Source: JAZNLR01 sp045579195 (lineage in GTDB: Bacteria; Bacillota; Clostridia; Christensenellales; CAMQZB01). Taken from it: a stretch of 7,213 bases of DNA. The notes below the pieces were generated by a model that made no database searches, was not told where the DNA came from, and was given only the letters and a program-made list of their open reading frames with translations. Within the stretch, counting starts at the first letter, position 1. Every line of letters starts with the position of its first letter. The stretch is taken from contig JAZNLR010000128.1 of assembly GCA_045579195.1 (NCBI GenBank), positions 1 through 7,213 on the forward strand. Reading direction: 5' to 3'. Of this stretch, positions 1 to 6,142 are shown piece after piece. The translations under genes were made by a program, and so were the position numbers.

Positions 1-225
1 TCCCTTGCGGATTTGCAGTTTACCCAACACTATATGCAAGTTCTGTCGGTCGGAAACCGTATCGCGCTTTTGGATCATTTGATCTTCAGCGATGACGGGA
101 AGTGTTATAGCTTCCGCCAGGACGGCGAACTTGACCGTATCGTCGGGCAATTAAAACAGCGAGCGGACAACATTTTTGAGCTTTGTTCGGAGAAAGAAAT
201 CGGAGGATACTGTGATGAGCTTTAA
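1..225 (+). CDS. C-terminal fragment of an unrecognised protein (5' end outside window)
   Basis: The reading frame is open from the first base and ends at TAA 223-225, giving the last 74 residues of a protein that begins outside the window. I do not recognise the family. The fragment is soluble, with no membrane segment. It has mixed hydrophobic and charged residues (YMQVLSVGNRIALLDHLIF, then a Gly/Asp turn SDDGKCYSF) followed by a probable amphipathic helix (ELDRIVGQLKQRADNIFEL) and a short Cys-containing tail ending CDEL. Its stop lies inside the next gene: the ATG of gltX at 215 precedes the TAA at 223, an 11-nt overlap typical of translationally coupled operon genes. No terminator or promoter is seen between them. 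It is probably co-transcribed with gltX. TTG at 13 is an internal codon here and not a credible start. Confidence 0.7.
   Translation, partial: SLADLQFTQHYMQVLSVGNRIALLDHLIFSDDGKCYSFRQDGELDRIVGQLKQRADNIFELCSEKEIGGYCDEL
202..207 (+). promoter_or_regulatory. Ribosome binding site deciding the gltX start
   Basis: GGAGGA lies 7-8 nt before ATG 215, which is ideal spacing. The in-frame GTG at 212 would be only 4-5 nt away, and the in-frame TTG at 176 lies far upstream inside the previous gene. The site therefore supports ATG 215 and a mature N-terminus of MSFKKVRTRFAPSP, which places the HIGH motif at the usual distance from the start for this enzyme family. Confidence 0.8.
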
Positions 226-1666
226 GAAAGTGAGAACGAGATTTGCACCCAGCCCCACGGGTTTTTTGCACATTGGCGGTCTGCGTACCGCGCTGTATGC
301 ATACTTGTTTGCAAAGCGCAACGGCGGAGATTTCGTCCTGCGCATTGAGGATACCGATCAGCAGCGATACGTTGACGGTGCGGTTGAATTGATCTATGAC
401 ACCTTGACGGATGCCGGCGTCATTTATGACGAGGGGCCGGACAAGGGCGGAGATTACGGCCCGTACGTTCAGAGTGAGAGAAAGGACATTTACTTGAAGT
501 ACGCAAAGGAGCTTGTGGAGCGCGGCGGCGCATACTACTGCTTCTGCACGAAGGAGCGCCTGGAATCTTTGACCGACGAGAACGGCCAGAGAAAGTATGA
601 CAAGCATTGCCTGAGCCTCTCCAAAGAGGAAATTGAGGCCAAGCTTGCAGCAGGCGAGCCGTACGTCATTCGCCAGAACATCCCTGCATCGGGCGAGGGC
701 TCTTATGAGGATCTCGTCTTTGGGAAGGTGACCGTTGACTATAAGGATATGGATGACAACATCCTCATCAAGTCGGACGGGATGCCCACTTATAACTTTG
801 CAAACGTCGTGGACGATCACCTGATGGAGATCTCTCACGTTATGCGCGGCACGGAGTACCTTTCGTCCACCCCGAAGTATAACTTGATGTACGACGCGTT
901 CGGGTGGGAACGCCCGTTCTACGTTCATATGCCGCCGATCATGAAGAACGCAAAGGAGAAACTCTCCAAGCGTCACGGAGATGCATCGTACGCGGACTTT
1001 TTGAAGAGCGGTTTCTTGAAGGAAACAATCGTAAACTACATCGCGCTTCTCGGCTGGTCACCGAAAAACGACCGCGAAAAGCTGACGCTCAAAGAGCTTG
1101 AAGAGCTGTTCTCCATCGAGGGAATTTCGCACTCTCCCGCGATCTTCGACAACGTGAAGATGCGTTGGCTCAACGGGGAGTATATCAAAGCGATGACCGA
1201 CGAAGAGTTTTATGCACACGCTAAGCCGTATATCGACGCAAGTAAGGTGGGCGGCAAGATGGACGGAATGAAGATCGCCGCACTCTTGAAGACTCGCGTT
1301 GAGGTCCTCACCGAGATTCCCGAGAAGATCGATTTTCTTGCTAAGCTTCCCGAATTTGACCTTGCGATGTATGACAATAAGAAACAGAAATCCAACATCG
1401 AGCTTGCAAAGGAAGTTTTGCCAAAGTGTCTTGCGGCGCTTGAGGGCGTTGAGGATTGGAACAACGCTTCCGTTCACGACTGTTTGATGGAGCTCATCGC
1501 TTCCCTCGGCCTTAAGAACGGACAGGTCCTCTGGGGCTTCCGCATCGCGATCACGGGTGCACTCTCCACGCCGGGCGGCGCAATGGAGATGGCAGACCTT
1601 CTCGGAAAAGAGGAGACCTTGCGCCGACTCAAAGTGAGCATCGAGCGCCTGCAATCTGCAAACTAA
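215..1666 (+). CDS. gltX: Glutamate--tRNA ligase (GluRS)
   Basis: This is a class Ib aminoacyl-tRNA synthetase that attaches glutamate to tRNA-Glu in the cytoplasm using ATP. At 483 residues it has the normal bacterial length and is complete. The N-terminal Rossmann domain begins RFAPSPTGFLHIGG, with the HIGH-type motif HIGG at residues 19-22. The KMSKS-type motif is KLSKR at 249-253. A zinc-binding insertion has C109-F-C111 and Y128-x3-C132, matching the Cys/Cys/Tyr/Cys ligand set known in E. coli GluRS. The helical anticodon-binding C-terminus ends with a typical WGFRIAITGALSTPGG stretch. Some relatives are non-discriminating and also charge tRNA-Gln for GatCAB amidation; this cannot be decided here. 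It overlaps the preceding frame by 11 nt and is followed after 11 nt by a cysteine desulfidase gene, so it lies inside an operon. No T-box leader is present in the window. Confidence 0.97.
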   Translation: MSFKKVRTRFAPSPTGFLHIGGLRTALYAYLFAKRNGGDFVLRIEDTDQQRYVDGAVELIYDTLTDAGVIYDEGPDKGGDYGPYVQSERKDIYLKYAKELVERGGAYYCFCTKERLESLTDENGQRKYDKHCLSLSKEEIEAKLAAGEPYVIRQNIPASGEGSYEDLVFGKVTVDYKDMDDNILIKSDGMPTYNFANVVDDHLMEISHVMRGTEYLSSTPKYNLMYDAFGWERPFYVHMPPIMKNAKEKLSKRHGDASYADFLKSGFLKETIVNYIALLGWSPKNDREKLTLKELEELFSIEGISHSPAIFDNVKMRWLNGEYIKAMTDEEFYAHAKPYIDASKVGGKMDGMKIAALLKTRVEVLTEIPEKIDFLAKLPEFDLAMYDNKKQKSNIELAKEVLPKCLAALEGVEDWNNASVHDCLMELIASLGLKNGQVLWGFRIAITGALSTPGGAMEMADLLGKEETLRRLKVSIERLQSAN

Positions 1667-1677
1667 GGAGTTTTTCT

Positions 1678-2958
1678 ATGCTGTCTGAAAAGACCGTTCA
1701 AGCTTACACCGAGATCCTCAAAGAAGAGCTTCTTCCTGCGATGGGATGCACCGAGCCGATTGCGATCGCATATGCGGCGTCCATCTTAGCGCACGAGTTG
1801 AAGGGGATGCCGACGAGCGTTTCTGTCGGATTGAGCGGAAACATCATCAAAAACGTCAAGAGCGTCATCGTTCCTGCGACGGGTGGCTTGCGCGGAATCG
1901 AGGTTGCCGTTGCGGCGGGCTTGGTTGCCGCTTGCCCTCAGCGCAAACTTGAAGTTCTCTGTGGGCTTGGTGAAAACGCAGAGGAAAAGATTCAAAACGC
2001 CTTGAAATCGGTGGAAATTCGCGTCTTCGAGCTGAATTCAAAGTCTGCGTTCGAGATGGAAATGACCGCGTTTTGTGGGGATTCCAAGGTCTATATTCGC
2101 GTTGTCGATCACCATATGGGGGTTGCTTGTGTGGAGAAGGACGGCGTAGATTATACCGAGCAATATCGCAAGGAGTCGTGTGCGGATGTTCCCGTGAGCA
2201 CCGACCGCGAAATTCTGAACGTTGCAGATATTGTTGCTTACGCGGAAACAGTCGACTTAAATGACGTTTTGCCCATTTTGAAACGGCAGGTTGCAATGAA
2301 CCTTGCCATCGCGGAAGAGGGATTGAGAAAGGATTATGGCGCGACCATCGGAAAGCTTTTGTATGCCGATGGAAAGTGCAATCTTCGCGATCGTGCGCGT
2401 GCATACGCTGCTGCCGGCTCGGATGCACGAATGAGCGGCTGTGAAATGCCCGTCTGCATCTTGTCGGGCAGCGGAAATCAGGGGATCACAGCTTCCGTTC
2501 CCGTCATTGTGTACGCAAGCGGGATGGGTGTCGATGAAGAGACGATGTACCGCGCGCTCATCGTTGCCGACCTCGTGACCATCCATCAGAAGACGGGAAT
2601 CGGCTGTCTCTCAGCGTACTGCGGGGCGATCAGTGCAGGTTGCGGTTGTGGCGCAGGAATTTCCTTCTTAAACGGTGGTCGCTATGAGGAGATCGCGCAT
2701 ACGCTTGTCAATTCGGTTGCCATCCTTTCAGGAACCATCTGTGACGGAGCAAAGCCCTCGTGTGCGGCAAAGATCGCAATGGCGGTCGAGGCGGGCATCT
2801 TGGGTTGCGAAATGGCACATTCGGGCAAGGAGTTCCGAAGTGGAGACGGCATCATCACGAAGGGCGTTGAAAAGACCATCCGCAACGTTGGAAGACTTGC
2901 AAAGATCGGAATGAGTGAAACCGACCGCGAGATCATCCGCATGATGCTTGGCGAATAA
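1678..2958 (+). CDS. cyuA: L-cysteine desulfidase, CyuA/YhaM (UPF0597) family
   Basis: Members of this family break L-cysteine down to pyruvate, ammonia and sulfide using a [4Fe-4S] cluster. They share the Fe-S fold of the L-serine dehydratase alpha subunit. The 426-residue product is full length. The signature near the N-terminus is MGCTEP (C24), followed by a Gly-rich segment containing GNIIKNVKSV. C-terminal Cys-rich motifs are GCLSAYCGAISAGCGCGAG (C310, C315, C322, C324) and TICDGAKPSC (C355, C362). C24, C315, C355 and C362 fit the spacing I recall for the four cluster-ligand candidates in the Methanocaldococcus enzyme. The start is ATG 1678 with AAGGAG at 1665-1670, which overlaps the gltX stop. 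It is 11 nt downstream of gltX with no terminator between, so it is co-transcribed. A strong hairpin terminator follows. The family also includes members of uncertain substrate, so L-serine or another beta-substituted amino acid is possible. The usual partner, a cysteine permease (CyuP), is not in the window. Confidence 0.9.
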   Translation: MLSEKTVQAYTEILKEELLPAMGCTEPIAIAYAASILAHELKGMPTSVSVGLSGNIIKNVKSVIVPATGGLRGIEVAVAAGLVAACPQRKLEVLCGLGENAEEKIQNALKSVEIRVFELNSKSAFEMEMTAFCGDSKVYIRVVDHHMGVACVEKDGVDYTEQYRKESCADVPVSTDREILNVADIVAYAETVDLNDVLPILKRQVAMNLAIAEEGLRKDYGATIGKLLYADGKCNLRDRARAYAAAGSDARMSGCEMPVCILSGSGNQGITASVPVIVYASGMGVDEETMYRALIVADLVTIHQKTGIGCLSAYCGAISAGCGCGAGISFLNGGRYEEIAHTLVNSVAILSGTICDGAKPSCAAKIAMAVEAGILGCEMAHSGKEFRSGDGIITKGVEKTIRNVGRLAKIGMSETDREIIRMMLGE

Positions 2959-2967
2959 AAGAGAATG

Positions 2968-3005
2968 AAAAAGGGCTTGGAACAAAAACGTTCCAAGCCC
3001 TTTTT
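2968..3005. terminator. Bidirectional Rho-independent terminator between convergent genes
   Basis: A perfect 11-bp stem (GGGCTTGGAAC 2973-2983 pairing with GTTCCAAGCCC 2990-3000) encloses a 6-nt loop (2984-2989). It is flanked by AAAAA at 2968-2972 and TTTTT at 3001-3005, which can pair to extend the stem to 16 bp. Read on + it ends the gltX-cyuA transcript 9 nt after the cyuA stop. Read on - it has a U tract as well and ends the acyl-CoA synthetase transcript, whose stop codon is at 3018-3020. Confidence 0.93.
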
Positions 3006-3017
3006 GCTTGCGTGATT

Positions 3018-4679
3018 TTACTGCGCCGCATCATTTTTGCGGATCTCAACGCGGCGGATCTTGCCGCTGAGTGTTTTCGGGAGCTCGTCAACGAACTCAA
3101 CGATACGGGGGTATTTATAGGGCGCTGTGACCTTCTTGACGTGATTCTGAAGCTCTTTTTTGAGCTCGTCGGAAGGCGTATATCCGCGCGCCAAAACGAC
3201 GGTCGCTTTGACAACTTGACCGCGCACGGGGTCAGGAGCGGCCGTGATGGCGCATTCGAGAACGGAAGGGTGGGTGAGCATTGCGCTCTCAACTTCAAAC
3301 GGTCCGATGCGGTATCCCGAGCACTTGATGACGTCATCATTTCTGCCAACAAACCAGAAGTACCCGTCGCCGTCTCTCCAAGCGGTGTCCCCCGTGGAGT
3401 ACGTTCCGTTGTTCCAAGCGCGTGCGTTTGCGTCCGCGTCTTTGTGGTAGCATTTGAAAAGGCCGGTCGGGAAGGACTTGTCCGTGTTCTTGACGACGAT
3501 CGTTCCGACGATACCGTCCTCACACGAATTGCCGTTTTCATTCACGATGTCCACGTCGTAAAGCGGGGAGGGTTTTCCCATCGAGCCGGGCTTGACGGGG
3601 AACCACGGGAAGTTTGCAAGCAAAACGGTGGTTTCGGATTGACCGAAGCCTTCGGTGACGGCAAGTCCCGTGAGCTCACGGAATTTATAGTAGACTTCAG
3701 GATTCAAGGGTTCGCCTGCAATGCCGCAGTGCTGAATGGTGGACAGGTCGTATTTCGTGAGGTCTTCCTTGATGAGGAAACGGTAAATGGTGGGCGGTGC
3801 ACAGAAGGTCGTGAGCTTCAGGCGCTCCATCACGGAGAGCATTTTTGCAGGAACGAACTTCTCTGTGTCGTAAGCCGCGATGATCGCGCCGCACAGCCAC
3901 TGTCCGTAAATCTTGCCCCACGCGAACTTTGCCCAACCCGAGTCGGAAACGGTCATGTGCTTTCCGCCATTCTGAACGCGTTGCCAGAACTTCGCGGTGA
4001 CGATGTGCCCCAAAGGATAAGAAAAGTCGTGCAGGACCATTTTGGGCATTCCCGTCGTGCCGGACGAGAAGTAAATGAGCATCGGGTCGCTCGTCTTGGT
4101 CGCAAGTTCGCCGGTCGGGCGGGTGAAATCTTCGCTTGCGGCAGCGATGAGTGCGCGCATGTCTTCGTGCCCGTGCGTGTTGTCGCCAACGATGGCAAGA
4201 GTTTTAAGCGTCGGGCATTTGTCGCGAACGGATTCAATGTTGCGAACGAGCTCGTCTTCATCGACGGCAACGATCATCTTGATGGATGCCGCGTTGCAAC
4301 GGTAATCAATGTCCTTGGGCATCAGCTGGAAGGTCGCGGGGATGACAATCGCCCCAAGCTTGTGGAGTGCGAGGATGCAGACCCACGATTCGATGCGCTG
4401 TTTTAAGATGAGCATAACGGTGTCGCCCTTTCCGATTCCGAAGGAACGGAAGACGTTCGCCGCCTTGTTTGAGAGCTTTTTCAAGTCCGTAAACGTCAGA
4501 ACGGCTTCATTCCCGTTGTCGTCACACCAATCGAGCGCGACCTTTTCGGGCTCAATGCGTGCCCATTCGTCCACGACGTCGTAAGCAAAGTTGAAGTTCT
4601 CAGGAACGTTTACCCGATAATTCTGCTTAAAGTCTTCATAGCTGTCAAATTCAATTTTCGGCAAGTAGCGTTCGAGCAT
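3018..4679 (-). CDS. AMP-forming acyl-CoA synthetase, Macs/ACSM (medium- or branched-chain) type
   Basis: This enzyme activates a carboxylic acid with ATP to an acyl-adenylate and then transfers it to CoA. It belongs to the ANL superfamily. The 553-residue protein is complete. Motifs run in order: P-loop-like YFSSGTTGMPK at 203-213; the aromatic and loop region CAPPTIYRFLIKEDL around 293-307; EGFGQSETT at 343-351; STGD at 428-431, whose Asp binds the AMP ribose; the hinge region VGRNDDVIKCSGYRIGPFEVE at 444-464; and PKTLSGKIRR at 534-543, with K540 as the expected adenylation lysine. Segments such as LIYFSSGTTGMPKMVLHD, YPLGHIVTAKFWQ and DPVRGQVVKATVVL resemble the Methanosarcina Macs and mammalian ACSM enzymes rather than acetyl-CoA synthetase or long-chain FadD. 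A medium- or branched-chain acid is therefore the likely substrate, but this is inference. ATG 4679 is preceded by AGGAAAG (4687-4693). The gene starts 3 nt after the stop of the XRE-cupin regulator, so the two form a tight operon and the regulator probably responds to this enzyme's substrate or product. Confidence 0.93.
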   Translation of the reverse strand: MLERYLPKIEFDSYEDFKQNYRVNVPENFNFAYDVVDEWARIEPEKVALDWCDDNGNEAVLTFTDLKKLSNKAANVFRSFGIGKGDTVMLILKQRIESWVCILALHKLGAIVIPATFQLMPKDIDYRCNAASIKMIVAVDEDELVRNIESVRDKCPTLKTLAIVGDNTHGHEDMRALIAAASEDFTRPTGELATKTSDPMLIYFSSGTTGMPKMVLHDFSYPLGHIVTAKFWQRVQNGGKHMTVSDSGWAKFAWGKIYGQWLCGAIIAAYDTEKFVPAKMLSVMERLKLTTFCAPPTIYRFLIKEDLTKYDLSTIQHCGIAGEPLNPEVYYKFRELTGLAVTEGFGQSETTVLLANFPWFPVKPGSMGKPSPLYDVDIVNENGNSCEDGIVGTIVVKNTDKSFPTGLFKCYHKDADANARAWNNGTYSTGDTAWRDGDGYFWFVGRNDDVIKCSGYRIGPFEVESAMLTHPSVLECAITAAPDPVRGQVVKATVVLARGYTPSDELKKELQNHVKKVTAPYKYPRIVEFVDELPKTLSGKIRRVEIRKNDAAQ

Positions 4680-4682
4680 TGT

Positions 4683-5270
4683 TTATCTTTCCTCTTCTTT
4701 TTTCATGACGGCGCTCTTTTCGTTGATCACGGTCAAGAACTTTGCTTCAGGCGTAATGGCAAACTGTCCGTGCGGAACGGCAGGGTCGAAGTATGCGCAG
4801 TCGCCCTTCTCAAGAACGATCTGCTTCTGCCCGAGAACGAGAAGGACGGTTCCTTCGAGAACGAAGTTGAACTCCTGCCCGTTGTGGGTGACAAGCGTCT
4901 GGGATGCACCTTCGCGCTTCAAGTCAACGATCATCGGGTCCATATCGCGGCCGATGAAGTTGAAGGCAAGCGAGGAGAAACTGTATCCTTTATAGCGTTC
5001 AACGGTGACGCCGCCACCATTGCGCACGACGGTGTAATTGTCCATGCGGGGAGCGTCGCCCGTGAGAATGACGGTGGGGTCAATTCCGAGAACGGCAGAG
5101 ATGCCGTAAAGGATGCTGATGGGAATGTCAGCCTGAGCGGTTTCATATTTCTCGTACTCCGCGGTGGTGACGCCGAGCTTTTCCGCAATCTCTTCCGGGG
5201 TGATATCCAGGATCTCACGCATCTCTCGGATACGCGAAGAAATCAATTCCATCTGGGTGTTCGTGTTCAT
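4683..5270 (-). CDS. XRE-family transcriptional regulator with C-terminal cupin sensor domain
   Basis: This is a cytoplasmic DNA-binding regulator of 195 residues, the usual length for HTH-cupin proteins. Residues about 9-70 form an XRE/Cro-type helix-turn-helix domain (MREILDITPEEIAEKLGVTT, then EYEKYETAQADIPISILYGI). Residues about 85-185 form a cupin_2 barrel. Cupin motif 1 is HNGQEFNFVLEG at 129-140, keeping H129 and E133 but with Gly in place of the second His, which is common in regulators of this class. Motif 2 is GDCAYFDPAVPH at 156-167, keeping H167. The tail is highly charged (KKEEER). ATG 5270 has GAGGAA at 5276-5281. A good promoter lies immediately upstream. It is followed after 3 nt by the acyl-CoA synthetase gene. 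HTH-cupin regulators often control the metabolic gene beside them and bind a small metabolite in the cupin pocket. Autoregulation together with control of the synthetase is likely but inferred. Confidence 0.93.
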   Translation of the reverse strand: MNTNTQMELISSRIREMREILDITPEEIAEKLGVTTAEYEKYETAQADIPISILYGISAVLGIDPTVILTGDAPRMDNYTVVRNGGGVTVERYKGYSFSSLAFNFIGRDMDPMIVDLKREGASQTLVTHNGQEFNFVLEGTVLLVLGQKQIVLEKGDCAYFDPAVPHGQFAITPEAKFLTVINEKSAVMKKEEER

Positions 5271-5301
5271 AGAAATTCCTCAAGTTGGATTATTATCAAA
5301 A

Positions 5302-5330
5302 ATTATAACAAATGTGCGTCAGTTTGTAAA
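5302..5330 (-). promoter_or_regulatory. Sigma-A-type promoter of the XRE-cupin/acyl-CoA synthetase operon
   Basis: On the - strand a -35 box TTTACA (5325-5330) and a perfect -10 box TATAAT (5302-5307) are separated by exactly 17 nt. A TG one base before the -10 gives an extended -10 (TGTTATAAT). Transcription would begin near 5295, leaving a short leader of about 25 nt before ATG 5270. Confidence 0.85.
5308..5327. promoter_or_regulatory. Candidate operator: ACAAA-N10-TTTGT inverted repeat in the promoter spacer
   Basis: A spaced inverted repeat, ACAAA (5308-5312) and TTTGT (5323-5327), fills the space between the -10 and -35 boxes of the XRE-cupin promoter. The GTTTGT half (5322-5327) recurs as a direct repeat at 5340-5345, 18 bp away, just upstream of the -35. 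A dimeric XRE regulator bound here would block RNA polymerase, as expected for autorepression. The arms are short and AT-rich, so chance is a real alternative. Confidence 0.3.
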
Positions 5331-5361
5331 GCAAAGGCCGTTTGTCAATCAAAAAAGTCAG

Positions 5362-5393
5362 AAAAAAGCCACCGCACGAAAACACACGGTGGC
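5362..5393 (-). terminator. Rho-independent terminator of the membrane-protein operon
   Basis: Read on the - strand, a GC-rich 7-bp stem GCCACCG/CGGTGGC (5387-5393 with 5368-5374) with a 12-nt loop is followed by six T (5362-5367), and another six-T run lies a few bases further on (5351-5356). It sits 14 nt after the stop of the second membrane-protein gene (TAA on -, 5408-5410). It separates that operon from the downstream XRE-cupin promoter. Confidence 0.87.
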
Positions 5394-5407
5394 AAAGAAT
5401 TTCGAAA

Positions 5408-6124
5408 TTATTCTTGCGGATCTTCCGAAACGGGAGCTTCTTCCGTTTTCTCAACGGTCTTGGTGAGCATTCCTTTTTTATACATCACGCGCGCGCACGC
5501 AACGGCAAAGACAGCACCGATGGGAATGAGAACACCTACGCTCAAGTCGGGCGCGACAATGAAGAGAAGGATCATCAGGATGAGCGGAGGGAGCGCGATC
5601 TTGAAGTTCTTGGAAACGTACACAACGCCGAGCGCGCCGAACAGCGCCGCAAGGAGGTTGTCGAACGCAGGGCCGAGAACAGGATTTTTTAAGACTTCGC
5701 CGATATTGGTCGTCGCAAGGAGCAGGACGCCAAGCGCGACGACGAGCGTGGTGACGATGGCGCTCACGGAAATGGAGAGAAGGCTCAAGACCTCACCCTC
5801 ATCCGAGCTGACGTCCACCTTGTTTGCTTCCAGCGTTGCAAGCGCGCAGGGGAGTTTCAAGCTTGAGATGTTGCCCGTGATAAAGCCGATGTACGAGCCG
5901 CCTGCACCCATCATCGGGGCGTACGTTGCAACTTCGATGAGCGCAACGGGCGCGTAAACAGCGAGAACGGAGAGAAGGGGGGTGATCAGCTTGCCGAAAG
6001 AGGGCCAGGAGTCGTAATAAATGGAAATTGCAACCGGAACGAGCAGGATAAGGATCGCGGCGATGCCGGTCAGGATTCTGCCCTCGGTGTGGATGCTTTC
6101 ATCATAAGATCTTAACTGTTTCAT
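5408..6124 (-). CDS. Small polytopic membrane protein, probable partner subunit of the DUF5058-type protein
   Basis: This integral membrane protein of 238 residues has no function I can assign by name. Hydrophobic segments lie at about 18-37, 46-66, 112-137, 155-172, 176-191 and 195-213. Between the second and third is a Gly-rich stretch, YAPMMGAGGSYIGFITGN (68-85), followed by SSLKLPCALAT. It looks like a re-entrant or substrate-binding loop and is the most motif-like part of the protein. Pro40-type breaks and few charges within the membrane regions are transporter-like. The C-terminal tail (about 214-238) is cytosolic-looking and acidic (EKTEEAPVSEDPQE). The start at ATG 6124 is chosen because AAGGAGGA (6131-6138) is 6 nt upstream; the alternative ATG at 6130 directly abuts it. 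It lies 18 nt downstream of the DUF5058-type gene, with its own terminator following. This pairing suggests a two-subunit permease; the substrate is unknown. A channel or a membrane chaperone cannot be excluded. Confidence 0.85.
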   Translation of the reverse strand: MKQLRSYDESIHTEGRILTGIAAILILLVPVAISIYYDSWPSFGKLITPLLSVLAVYAPVALIEVATYAPMMGAGGSYIGFITGNISSLKLPCALATLEANKVDVSSDEGEVLSLLSISVSAIVTTLVVALGVLLLATTNIGEVLKNPVLGPAFDNLLAALFGALGVVYVSKNFKIALPPLILMILLFIVAPDLSVGVLIPIGAVFAVACARVMYKKGMLTKTVEKTEEAPVSEDPQE

Positions 6125-6130
6125 GGTCAT

Positions 6131-6138
6131 TCCTCCTT
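6131..6138 (-). promoter_or_regulatory. Ribosome binding site deciding the start of the second membrane-protein gene
   Basis: AAGGAGGA on the - strand leaves no gap to the upstream ATG (6128-6130) but 6 nt to the next in-frame ATG (6122-6124). The latter is the functional start by spacing, removing two residues (Met-Thr) from the longest frame. Confidence 0.75.
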
Positions 6139-6142
6139 CGCG

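Noticed and set aside
249..310. Non-canonical HIGH (HIGG) and KMSKS (KLSKR) motifs in GluRS as possible anomalies
   Set aside because: Variants of this type are normal in bacterial GluRS, and the KMSKS-type loop commonly reads K-L-S-K-R.
86..976. 296-codon open frame on the - strand
   Set aside because: It lies wholly antisense to gltX, has no family motif or ribosome binding site, and its composition mirrors the codon bias of the + strand gene.
1210..1464. Small antisense frames inside gltX, cyuA and the other genes
   Set aside because: All lack start signals and motifs and sit entirely within well-supported coding sequence.
3012..4406. 464-codon open frame on the + strand
   Set aside because: It is the antisense shadow of the acyl-CoA synthetase, which carries every expected motif. 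The translated shadow is Arg/Val/Asp-rich with no domain, and it starts just after a terminator.
5343..5348. Perfect TTGACA on the - strand as the -35 of the XRE-cupin promoter
   Set aside because: It is 35 nt from the TATAAT, and no -10-like sequence occurs 16-18 nt downstream. TTTACA at 5325-5330 has the correct 17-nt spacing.
4770..5957. 395-codon open frame on the + strand
   Set aside because: It runs antisense through two real genes, a promoter and a terminator, and its composition changes abruptly across those borders, so it is not one protein.
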